Below the pieces are notes generated by a model. It saw only the letters and a program-made list of their open reading frames with translations. It ran no database searches and had not been told where the DNA came from. From Branchinecta lynchi (taxonomy: Eukaryota > Arthropoda > Branchiopoda > Anostraca > Branchinectidae), in the NCBI GenBank assembly GCA_023053575.1, contig JAKZAP010000010.1, positions 11,369,225-11,433,224 on the forward strand: DNA of 64,000 bases, given 5' to 3'. Shown in pieces: positions 14,501 to 26,500 of the stretch. Position 1 is the first letter of the stretch. Every line of letters begins with the position of its first letter. A program made the position numbers and the translations under genes.

Positions 14501-17500
14501 TTTTTGAACTAACTGGCATCCGGTTTTACCTCACCGGTCCGGACTAACCAGAACCTGCTCGGGAGCCCGGCTTTACCGATGAGTTAGCAAGTTTTCACTG
14601 GTGAAAACTGGTGACAAAATACCAGAGAAAGCCCGGAGTGGAAAGAACGCATCTGTTGAGCGCGAAGCGTAATGGATTCGAACCCGAATCCGTAAGTACC
14701 CCTTTTTTCGAGTATTCGAACCCACCGATTCCATAAATACTCCGTGAGCCCAGGCTGACTGGTAAAGCATATATTCAAATAATGGAAAAACGGATACGTC
14801 AGCTACGATGCTGGCAGCTATTTCTCGGTCCTTCTTGTCAAGGGTCTCGTCAGGCTGTCGAAGGTCAGGGACAAAGTTGGGGAATGGAAGAGACGAACTT
14901 GCAATAACAAATAAATATCGCTGCCGAAACATCCTTGCTGACGTATCCGTTTTATCATTGTTTGGATATACGCAGACTCTAGTTCCATTTTCTAAATAAA
15001 AAGGCGGAGTATTGGTGAGTATGTTGGCTTTTCGGGGCCATAAATTGATGCTTCATTCACCATTGGGTTGTCTTTTATAAATGTATTTTGTAGTACACGG
15101 GAATGATTAAAAATAAGTACCTGGGAGTAGCAGAGTCACCTTTTCTGGCCCTTAGTTAAAAACTTGCCTTGGGTAACTCCACACAAAATCCAGGAAATGA
15201 ATGCGATGTACTTGATTTTGACAGACTATATGATATGAAAGTTATACATTCTTATTGATTGTTATGTATACTAAATTGGCAACTAGATAGTGCTTATTCA
15301 TTCCAGTATTCAAAAACTACCTGTTAGCAGGATCTGAGAAAGTACTCGTGTTCCATACCTCCCTGCGTCCCAGAGCTCCACCCGCTCCCCTACTCGTTGA
15401 CCTTATTTATGTTGTGTTTTCAGGCTTGCGATTCTCAACCCGTGTTCGTCACAAGTCGTTTTTATGGAGCGCATCCAGTGCGCCTTCTAACACGGGTTCC
15501 GTGTTCTATCGCTTCAATCGTTTTTAGCTCCCGTGTTTCTTTCGAGTTCATCACCGAACCCAAACGGACTCGATAGAGTATCAAATCCTGTGCCGGGTTC
15601 TCTTAGGCAAAACACGGGCGCTAAAAACGGGTGACAGCGCAACGTGTTAGAATTGGAGTTCAACACGCCAATTGCTGAAAACGCAACTTTATCTGTTTAT
15701 TACCACCAAAAGTGGCAAGTCGTTGAGACTTACCACTAGATGATATGTAGGTGACATGCTTTATGGCGTATGGATGTGAGCAAAGCAGTGTCGATTTTGG
15801 ATCCTCAAATTCCTTCATGGACGAGCGAGTTGTTACATTGCAAACTTTCTGCCATAGTGAAGTTTAATTTTCAATTTATTGGATAATAATGCAAAACATA
15901 TCTCTCGTGGGCAGAGCCCAATACGATGTTTTTTTAGTCATAAAAAAAAAAAAATAAGTTGTCAACAGAAAAAAATAACAGGGCAGATAACTGCTAAAGA
16001 TCATTGTACTGCTTTACGAAGCTCGGCACAAAGCTTCTACTGTAGCGCAGAGTTTTACAGTAGATTGGGGTCAGTTTGGGAACCTTCTCAGTAGCTTCCC
16101 GGGGGGGACGAAATCTTACAGGAACAAAGGGTGGGGGAAGGGACGTCGAGCTTAGCAACTATATATCAGATTCTTACAAAGCATTTAGCATGGTTCGAGG
16201 CAATGTCGTATTCAGTATAAGAATGAATATGGAAAATCCCAGGTGAAGCAGACGATTTTCATGTTCGTCATTTACAGAATTTATTTATTTTTTCTCGGGA
16301 ATAAGCGAGCGATACAGAAGACATCCAGCTTTGTACAGCGTGTTCTCGCCGTTCCCTGAGAACTCCGCTTGAGGAGTCCACGCGTTTTTGCTTTTCGCGG
16401 GGGCTCACTCCCGTATTCTTGCGAGTCCCCACGGACGGGGAATGCTCCGATTATCATCACTATCATAAAAAAGGACACTCTTTCAGATTTCAAGGCGAAT
16501 CAGTTTTTGCTGATGTTGGTGCAATGTAAAATAAAATAAAAATAGTCAGAATAAACAAAACCAAAACTAAAATGGATCCAGACTAGTTTCGTCCGCTGCA
16601 TACTTTTTTCGAACAAAATCCATTGTGGAAGGATTCCCCGTGTTCTCGTTGTTTTCCATACGCGGAGTCCGCGTGGAGTGACCTCTATTCTCGCCGTTCT
16701 CTTTGACTCCCCGAGGAGTCCTCGGGGAACGGCGAGAGTACGCCTGAAGTCTGTTTCTTACAGGCTCAGTTTTGATGACAGTTTCGTCTCGCAGTGGAAC
16801 AATCAGCCTTCATATACTACAGTTTCCTTCTGAATGTCCAGTCGCATTCAGCTCACTAGGTTTTCTTTGGGGAGAAGAAGACGAACTTGAAGCGAACCAT
16901 TTGATTCTTACCTATTCAGAAAAGGGGGGATCAAGTTGGACCCTTTATGCCACAAAATCGTCGTTTCTGGTTGCCGTCACATTTTCCCTGACGGATAACG
17001 GTGTCAGTGACGTTAGAACGGGGCATGCCGCAGAGCCAGTCCCCATATCAGGTAAGAGCTGGTTGCCGATTTTCACGTGTCTGCTACTGCACGGTAGAAA
17101 AAAAGTGTTTGATAGAAATAAGGAGAATGGAATGGAACTCGCAGTGGAACAATCAGCCTTCATATACTACAGTTTCCTTCTGAATGTCCAGTCGCATTCA
17201 GCTCACTAGGTTTTCTTTGGGGAGAAGAAGACGAACTTGAAGCGAACCATTTGATTCTTACCTATTCAGAAAAGGGGGGATCAAGTTGGACCCTTTATGC
17301 CACAAAATCGTCGTTTCTGGTTGCCGTCACATTTTCCCTGACGGATAACGGTGTCAGTGACGTTAGAACGGGGCATGCCGCAGAGCCAGTCCCCATATCA
17401 GGTAAGAGCTGGTTGCCGATTTTCACGTGTCTGCTACTGCACGGTAGAAAAAAAGTGTTTGATAGAAATAAGGAGAATCCGGATGGGGAATATGCGTGTC

Positions 17501-20500
17501 CGCTTTGCGGTGGTGAAGACGAGGATATCGTTCATTTTCTAAGCCGGTACCAAGAGCTTTCGGATCTCCGTGGGGATATCCCGATACTTCCTGGTATCCT
17601 GAAGTGCAGCCTACATCCGCCAGTCGATTAGTAAGATTTGTAGATTTGTGTCTAGAGCGCTGGAATATAGAAGGCTTTCCGTAGATTAGTTGTATGGTTA
17701 TTTATGTTTCTGTGTATACACAACCTATACTTGTATATGGCCCTCGGGCTTTTTTTAAATACAATTATTATTATTATAATTATTATTATTATTATTATTA
17801 TAAAGTTTGAAGGACAGGAAGCACTCTTTACAGTGAGATATGAACTCCTTTATAAATAAGCTCAAGCTCATTTTTAATTTGTACATTAAAACGTCAGTTA
17901 TTACGATTTCTGTTAGCTCGAATGGACGAGTTAGACAGTGTTTTCTTTTTTAATCGTTGTCTCACGGATTCTGGTGTCTTTGAGCCTGTTAGCATAGATT
18001 CAGATCAGACATATCCTAATTTTGACAGACTCGAATTTTAAACTGCAGGTTTGGGGAAAGGAGAGCCCGCTTCCCATTATCCCTAATTGAAAATTTTAGA
18101 GCGTAGGGGATGCCACTGCATCCAATGATATCTTGCCTGTGAGTTTAGACTTGACCCTTTTTTGAATAACAACACGGGAACATGGATCGACTCGACTAGG
18201 GCCGATACAAGTTCACCAGCGGTCTGACGTATGACCTCACTCATACATATTTTTCCATGTGAAGTAAAAGCGTCTCCAACCGCATAGGTTTTCTTTTGCG
18301 TATTTTAACAAAAGTCTGACTGTTCCATTTTCACTGCTTCCTGGCCGCGAAGATTGAAAATGAAGTTGTCTTTTCCTGTGTGTTTGTGTTTTATTTAATT
18401 TCTTTCATTTACTCCTGAAATTACTTACTTACTTACTGTTGCAGGTATCCAGCCGTACACAGACGGATCTGTACTGTATGTTTCGGAACTGTTCGGAACT
18501 AAAATGGCGCGAATGACGGAGGCAGGCCTCAAAGTTCAAAGCATCGTCCTAGGCGCTGACAATTCGAACTTTAGCTGCCGCGGGATATCTAAGAGCCCTC
18601 ACAACGACACGCTGCTGTGCACCCTTGACAAGTAAGTTGTTCATTCCTACCGGCCTAGAAAGCGGTCGAATAAATCACCCACAATTAAATTTTTGTTTGG
18701 GGGGCCCAAACATTGCACCAAGGAGGGAGATTAATAGTCTAGTAATAGCGTTGTAATAGTAATAGTTGAGATATTTTGTTCAAACTTGGTATGACGATCC
18801 TTTGGGTCAAAGTACAGGTCAAGTTCGTAGATGGGCCTCCTAGACCTATGTCTAGGGGTGGCGGAAGGGTTTTTAATTAAGGCGCGAAAAAAAATATTTA
18901 GTGAAAGCTAATGGGATAGTTGATTTAGCGGTAAAGAGAGATGCTGAATCGATATTTGAAACTTACTTTCTTTTCTAGTTCGATTAGAGATATTTGACGG
19001 TGCAAAACGGGTAAGTCAGCTACATTTTAGAGCTATATTTCGGCCCCTCTTGGCAAGGGTTCCTCTTCAGACTGAAGCTGGAAAATGAACTAGTAAGTTT
19101 CTCCATCCTAGTGGTCTTTCCTTGAGTGACCAAATACTACAGAAAAAGAGTTCAGTTAAACTGGTTTTAGTTACCTTTGACTAAACACACTCAGTTTTGT
19201 ACAATTAAACCCACCGACTCGCACATACGCAAAAAATTAGTAAAAAAGGTATTGTTTAGCAAGTAGGCTAGTTCATCTTAGATAAACCAACTGAAATCAT
19301 GTTACCGACCGACAGTTCATTTTCCAGCCTCAGCGGCTTGAGCCTGAAGAGCTTGCCAAGAAGGTCTGAAATATAGCTGACTTATCGGTTTTGCACCGTC
19401 AAATATGATTCGCTGTCAGCTTGGGCGGAAGGAATATATATCGATTAGAGATTCGATAAAGGGGCGAAACTACATGCTGAATCCACATCTGAATTTTGTT
19501 TCGTGCTGGACAAATTTTTTTTTTTCTAACATAGCTTTGTCTGGGAATGTCGAAGTAGAGGATAAAACAGGATTGATCAGAATATTTTACTTTTTTTTAT
19601 TGCCGTGCCGGTATTCGGCCGGAATCCGGCAAATCTCGGAATTTTGGTAATCGCTTGGTCAAGCGGTTTAGAGTGACGGTAGCTGGGGTAAGCGGACATG
19701 TAGAATCGATCTATCTGTTATGTTTTCTTGCTTATTTGGTCCTACTGATGGAGTCCGGTGAAAACCGGAAATTCGCAAAACAAAAGACAGAAAGACCCGA
19801 TAGTCTGGATGAAAAGGTCCGATGAATATTTATATGAATATTCTGTGGGATCCCATCGAACCGTCGGTCTTGTTTGAAACGGGACCTTCCTGAGATTCAG
19901 GATATGCCAGAAGTGGACAGTTAAAAATTCCTAGGTTTGTTGATTGAAGATGGCCTTAAGTGGAATTCCCACTTACAGTATATTACTCGACAAGTTGCGC
20001 CACTCCTAACCTAAGTCGCTCGCGGTTCTGAGACGATTTTCTATTCTCCGTCTCGAGATTTACGCAGTTACCGCAAGTGTTTCTAACTTTGCTTAGGGTA
20101 TGCTTGTCCAGCTTGGCACCCAGGACTCGCAAACACACAGACTGATCGACTCCAGCCATCCAGAAAAGGGCTGTAAAGATTATGCTCGGCCCTGGTAAAG
20201 GTTGACCTGCCAATATTGTTTTTTTTTTTACCATACTCCGTCTCTATCTAGACTGGTTACAAATAAAATTAGTTAATTAATTAATCCTTGTGGAAAGACG
20301 GCATCAACTGACGACAGCGTTTGATGCCTGCCGTCAAATGCGCATCGTGCCATTTCATCTGAATTTGAGACCCTAACAAGTAGCATGCACAATATCGACA
20401 CAGACAGAGGCCGCTGCTTCCCAAAGAGGACTAGTAAAACCACCCACTAACTCGACTGACCGTTATCCGAAGCCTTTTTGTACCCTATGTCACTTAACAT

Positions 20501-23500
20501 TTAATTCTAGATAATTTAAACGATGTTCTTAAGTTTCTTCTGACTAACTATAATCTATAGGTGTTGACTAAACTTCAGCCGATTATCTACGGGTCTTGAC
20601 GTCAAAGGAAAGTCTATGCTTTCCATTTACCAACGGATCTGGTTGTCCATAGAACGGTTAATAAGTGTAAACGCGTCCGGTGCCTCGCTGGTCGCTCGCC
20701 TCTATGTATATAGATACGAATATAAATTCTGCAGCAATAATTTAATCGAATTTTCCTATTTCTTTCTAACGTCACGAAAACATCACGGCCCGTAGATAAT
20801 CTGCTAAATTCTAGTCAATACCAATCTATATGGTAGGCGTGACGCAGAATACATACAGACTCTTTCGACTCTCAACTTGCCTTAAGTAGCCTAGAACTCC
20901 CTTTTCCTTTTTGGTTTCTTTGGTAAGAAAAGAGAAGTTCTCGGTTTTATTCGTTTTGCAGAAATTGGAGGAAAATAGTAAGCAAAAGTATAGGATGATA
21001 ACTGTTGAATTTGCAGCATCCGAGTACCTTACGACCACCTAACTTTACGAGATCCAGCCCGGATCAGTTTCTACGTCATGAAGAACTCACCGTACGATGT
21101 GTTTCAAGATCTCTGCGATGGTGAACTGCCACTACGATTTAAAGGTGACTTGCTGGAAGTGTTTAGGCAAGTATTTTTTATTTTTCCGATTGACCAGCCC
21201 ATGGTCCGCAGAGATTTGTTGCTGTGAAAACAAAATGCTGCGCCCCTGAACATAACAGTGACATTATTCAGCAACAAGATATAGACTGATTGAATTTGCG
21301 AATTGAAAAAGTAACTAGCGAATCCTCTAACTGCCAACATGTCAAAACCAGTTCCGGGAACCCGTCGGTCAGCTTTGTGAACGCGGAAACTGTGTCCAGA
21401 TGCAAACCTACGATGCTCCATTTTACCGCACGCCCTGACGCAGCGTTTTGAAGTAACGGTCGAAACATAGGTAATGGAACCTGCACATAGTCCGGTTATT
21501 TTTTTTATTTGTGACTCATCACAAGCTGAGGCTTAAGGACGGAGTTCCCGATTCTCGCAGTCGGGTGAGAAATCTTCTCCAAAACAGGGATGAAATCCGG
21601 TAGAAATTTTTATTTTTTTCATCATTTTTTCATGTTTTATGGCACTTGCAGCTCCGCTCAAGTGCCATATAACGATCACCTTTCGATCGGTCGATCCACT
21701 CTTCTCGTGTTCGGGCACTTCCAGATGTGCTAGGAGGATGAATCTTGATAGGCATATCAAGGATCCCACCAAACTGACTGGGAAATTATCATTTCCCTGA
21801 TCCGACCACCCTGGGGGAGTGGAGGGAGGGGGAATCCGGAATATTGACGTATTTTTTACTTTTGAACGGGGAGTCGGATCGTAATGAAACTTGATATTTG
21901 GAAAGACCTCCTGTCTCGGATGTCAAACTTCAAGTCTGGAATGGATCCGGTGACTTTGGGGGGAGTTGGAGGGGGGAACCGCAAATCGTGTATCATATTC
22001 AGAATGGATGGATCGGGGTGAAACTTGGTGGGAAGAACAAGCACAAGGCCCAGATATATACATAACTGACACCGTATCGGATCCGAGCACTGTGGGGGGA
22101 GTTGGAGGGAGGGTTCTGGAATTCCGGTGATCCCGACTTAAGATGCTTACACATGTGCTAGGACAATGAAACTTGGCAGGCGTATTAGAGACCCGACCAA
22201 ACTAACTTAGAAACAGTCACTTGCCCCATCCGACCACCGTGGGGGGAGTGGAGGAAGGGGGAATCCGGAAAATTGAGGAATTTATAACTTTTGAACGGGG
22301 AATTAGCTTAATGAAACTTGATATTTGGAAAGACCTCGTGTCTCAGAAGTCATACTTCAAGTCGGGAATGGATCCGGTGACTTTGAGGGGAGTTGGAGGG
22401 AGGAACCGGAAATCGTGTGACATGTTCCAAGTGGACGGATTGGGATGAAACTTGGTGGGAAGAACAAGCACAAGCCCCAGATACATAGTTGCCAAGGACG
22501 GACCGGATCTGAGCACTGAGGGGGGAGTTGACGGGGGGGGGGGGTCCGGAATTCCGTTGATCCCGACTTAAGGTGCTTACACATGTGCTAGGAAGATGAA
22601 AGTTGGCAGGCATATAAAGGACCCAACCAAACTAACTTGGAAATAGTCACTTCCCCCATCCGGCGACTGTGTGGGGAGTGGAGGGAGGGTGAATCCGGAA
22701 TATTGACGTATTTATAACTTTTGAACGGGGAATTGGATCTTAATGAAACTTGATATATGGAAAAGCCTTGTGTCTCAGATGTCCCATTTCAAGTGGAGAC
22801 AGGATCCGATCAATTTGGGGGAGTCGGCGGGGGGGGGGGCGGAAATGTTTGACACACTTAGAATATGGCGACTGGGATAGGACTTGATGGGAAGAACAAG
22901 CGTAGGCCCTAGATACATCAGTGATTGAACCGGACCGGATCCGGTCACTTTGGGGGAGTTGGATGGGGGGTCCAGAACTCCGGTGATCGCAGTTTAAGGT
23001 AGGCTACTTCCAGATATGCTAGGACGATGAAACTTGGCTTGGAACATTAGAGATTGGCTTAGAAATTGTCACTTCCCAGATCCTACCATCCCTTAAAGTA
23101 CTCATCTTAACCGCAAAGTACAAACAATACTTTTAAGCAGAACCTACATTTTGATGATCCCCATGAGCCCATGATCATTTTTGCCTCAAGGGTTTTGATT
23201 ACAGATGATTTTCTAGCGCCCTTAAAGTGCGTATGATTACAGCCAGGTGCAAAAAAAAAAGATTTTTTTTTTTACCAAACTATACATTCTCGTGATTTCC
23301 AAGATTTCCAATAAAATAATTCTTATTTACCATGTCTTGCAAGTGCCTATGAGCTTACAGCTCTTGTTCATCGTTCGGCGTGCTTGTTGCTTAAGGCGAA
23401 ATTATACCCAGCGAAATTTTCTGACACCAGAACGTATATTCAAATAATGCATAAAACGGATATGTCAGCTACGATGCTTTAGTAGTGATAGTTCGGCCCT

Positions 23501-26500
23501 TCTTGACAAGGGTCCTCGTCAGGCTGTCAATCTTCAGGGTCAATTTCGGAGAAGCAAACACACCTGCAATTTTAGGGAATCTACCGTTTTATGCCTATTT
23601 AAATATATGGTTCAAAGTCAGCTTGGGCTCAAGGAATATTTATTTGACTCCAGAAATCGCAACCGTTGGTTCACCAAAATGGGGCAAAGTTAATTCCTGT
23701 GGCTAAGACTCGCCGATAAAGCTGTTTATGTTCAGATTGTTGCGATCGAAAACGTGCTTATTCGAAAACTCGTAATGCCCGTTTTAGCCTACTCGGCACA
23801 ATGTATCTGATTAGAATATAATTATAAATATAAATATAACAGCAAGCTCCTAATATCATTAGTTGCTACCCCTGTGAATCCCGTAGAAGCCTTGTGCATA
23901 ATTTTCGTTGTGCATCGTTTTGGCAACTTGAGATGGATAATGTGGTATTGCATCATGAAATACTTTCATATTTACGTTACACCAATTTCCCAGGGTATGT
24001 TGTTCATAAAACAATAGTACCACGAAAGAAATTTGAAATAGTTGTACTTAGCAGGGTTGAAACACTCGAAAATGGTAATTGGTTCAGCGTTTACCGCATG
24101 GTCGAAAGCTGCCGCAGGGACAAAGAACTATTAATGCGAGTAACATGTTATAGCATAACTGCTAGCTGACCATCCATTTCAAATTATCAAAGAAATACTG
24201 AGTAGGAATGTTGATAAGTGAACCAACAACTTTTCGCGGCGATATTTCTACCCTTCTTGTCATGGGTCCTCGTCATGCTCTTTACTCGACTCGCGGTGGT
24301 CGAAACATCGAACGTGATATTGTTATCCACATGGAATAGCCAAAGTAATACTGCGCGGTTGGTTTGGACTCGAAGGATACCAGGAATTAGTTGTAGTTAC
24401 ATAACTAGAGAATCGCAGCAGATATCGAAATGTCGTTGATCAAGAAAGAGAACTCTAAGCGAGGCTAAGTTTTTATTTTGTTTTTTAGGTGCTTGGTCAG
24501 ACAGAACACACTATCCTCGGTTAGTTTCTTTAATGAAGATGATGTAGTTAATCTAAACCACTACCGCATCATTCGGTGGCTTGCAATGGCCGATTACACG
24601 AATGAACGAAAGAATAAAGTTAAGGATGAAGAAAAGATGAAGAACTTCGTAAGTTGTTTCAAAATTGAGTTTTCCGAGGAGCTTGAAGAAAGCTGGATCG
24701 CAGAATGGACGTAAACTGGAGACGAGCAATTGGGTCCATGCGTTCCTGTCAGGGTTCCAGGCAAGCTCGTGCGGGACCCGGTCCCTTCCTGTGTAGGCTT
24801 CCGTCCCTGTTTCGTCCCGGTTTACAGATAGTCCCGTCCCGTACTAGCACAGTCAGGTAGCCTTCCCGGGTTTTGGGTGGGGAGGTGATAAGTAGTCTAG
24901 TGGGTAATAATAAAAGATATGTCGGCGGAAACTATTCCAGTGTCGAGACCTAATGCAGTTTGCTGTTAAATAGTGGTCCAAGACTTAAACAGATGTTAAC
25001 CAGTCTACTCGCCTTAATACACTGTAAAAAAAAAAAAAAAAAAACTTGCGGATTTGCTACTGGGATTAATCTTGTCTCTATTGAGAAAAGATTATCCCTA
25101 ATTCGGATTAGTCTTATTCCAGTAGAGATGAGAGTAATTTCACAAATACTGCAGTTAACCCTAATCTGTACTCGGAGAAACTTTTTACAGTGTAGTTTCG
25201 CTGTTAAATGCCACCTGGTATTCCTTTCCTTTTTCCTAAGCGGAACGTAACTTCACCAAATAGATGGTACCCACCTACAGATGATCCAAATAGAAGAAGA
25301 AGCACATAATTATCCTTCAGCCAGCTTGTTCCAAATTGTCTTTGTTGTTGCTAAATGGATTCGTCAGCAGAAATTTTATTCGTCTAAATTTCGTCGTTCT
25401 TGGCAAGGGGCAGGTGAAAATCTTCACTGACGGCAAAACAAACGAAGTCTGTAAATAAGTTTTACGAAGTTAAGCACGTTCTAGAATACCTCCATAGATA
25501 AATCGTTTTTGTGTGTTTGTTGTATGAATTGTAAGTAATATAACTACCAAACTGTATATAGTTTTTATTTTTGAGACAGTAGTTCGTCTTGGTTGAAGGC
25601 GTCGAAGCTTTTTAGGTATAGTTTCTTTAATTGTTCGACTATGTGATTATGACATTCATGACGAAAAATTGAATGTTCGGCTTCATATTTTGAAATGAAT
25701 TGAATTGAACAACTATCTTCGCTTTCCGGAACTAGCCGACCGCGAAAGCAACTTTGGAAGCGAAACGGGTTTTAGCAAAAGAACAGTGCAACAGTTGTCG
25801 CATAAACTTGCTGAGCTTCCTAGACCGCCAGCATCGTCTTTAGTTTCGCCATCAGCAGAGAGACGAAAGGCCAATAAAATAAAGAGGGGAAAGAGTGTTA
25901 TGCTTTGACTGATTGTTGTATTAAAGCACAACTCGTATTAGAAATGATCTTTTCATGATGCAATGGCTCAAAAATATCCGTTTTGGGAAATACCATTACT
26001 TGCCACCCGAAATCGGCGAATGTCGATTCTATCCAGTTCTCCGGCGCTGTGTCTGGATGCAAAATATTTGAAATCAGAACGCGCCGTGGTTTACAAGTTG
26101 GAAAACCAAGCGAAAGAAAAGAAGTCCAAAATAGAAAATAGACCTGACGGCCTAAATGTCTTCAAAAATGGAAAACAACAATTTGAGGCTTATGATGTCC
26201 TTATTTGCGAAAGAGTTGTCGGCGAACCTTGAGCTTTCGACGAAGTTTGGTTGCTAGGCTGGCAAAACTCTGGTCGGCTGAAAAATCGCAAACAAATAAT
26301 AGTTACAAAAAGAACCAATGGCGAATGGTGGGGATCTCAGAAGCTTATAATTAATTCCATAAGCGAGCCAAGGATAATGTAAAAGTCAGAATATGCAAGA
26401 GGGGTCTTTTAAAAGCTGTGATATAGCGGTAGTGTCGAATTCGTGCTGGTTGGGCTGTTATTGGAACCAACCAATCAAAAAGTATATTCCACATAATATT

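Larger units (their letters stand above)
13981..16763 (+). other. Intron with MITEs
   Basis: It contains a GGATCC-rich patch (14092-14170), MITE C copy 2, foldback B copy 2 and MITE D copy 1. Positions 15430-15640 hold a loose inverted arrangement of AACACGGG-type motifs. Between about 14970 and 16330 nothing else was recognised. Confidence 0.55.
18632..21016 (+). other. Intron with family G and B repeats
   Basis: Family G sequence (18765-19870) is interrupted by a family B foldback (19005-19405). Between 19990 and 21016 no recognised repeat or gene is seen. Confidence 0.55.
21167..24488 (+). other. Intron with family E array
   Basis: It holds the family E tandem array (21735-23060), foldback B copy 4 and a B-like fragment at about 24205-24300. 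Two stretches (about 21167-21735 and 23640-24200) show nothing recognisable. Confidence 0.5.

Noticed and set aside
25705..26232. Two short open frames with protein-like stretches (PRPPASSLVSPSAERRKANK; LENQAKEKKSKIENRPDG)
   Set aside because: They lie inside the GTF3C4 intron, behind a retroelement tail, with no splice sites that keep phase and no family I can name. A decayed transposon gene is possible.
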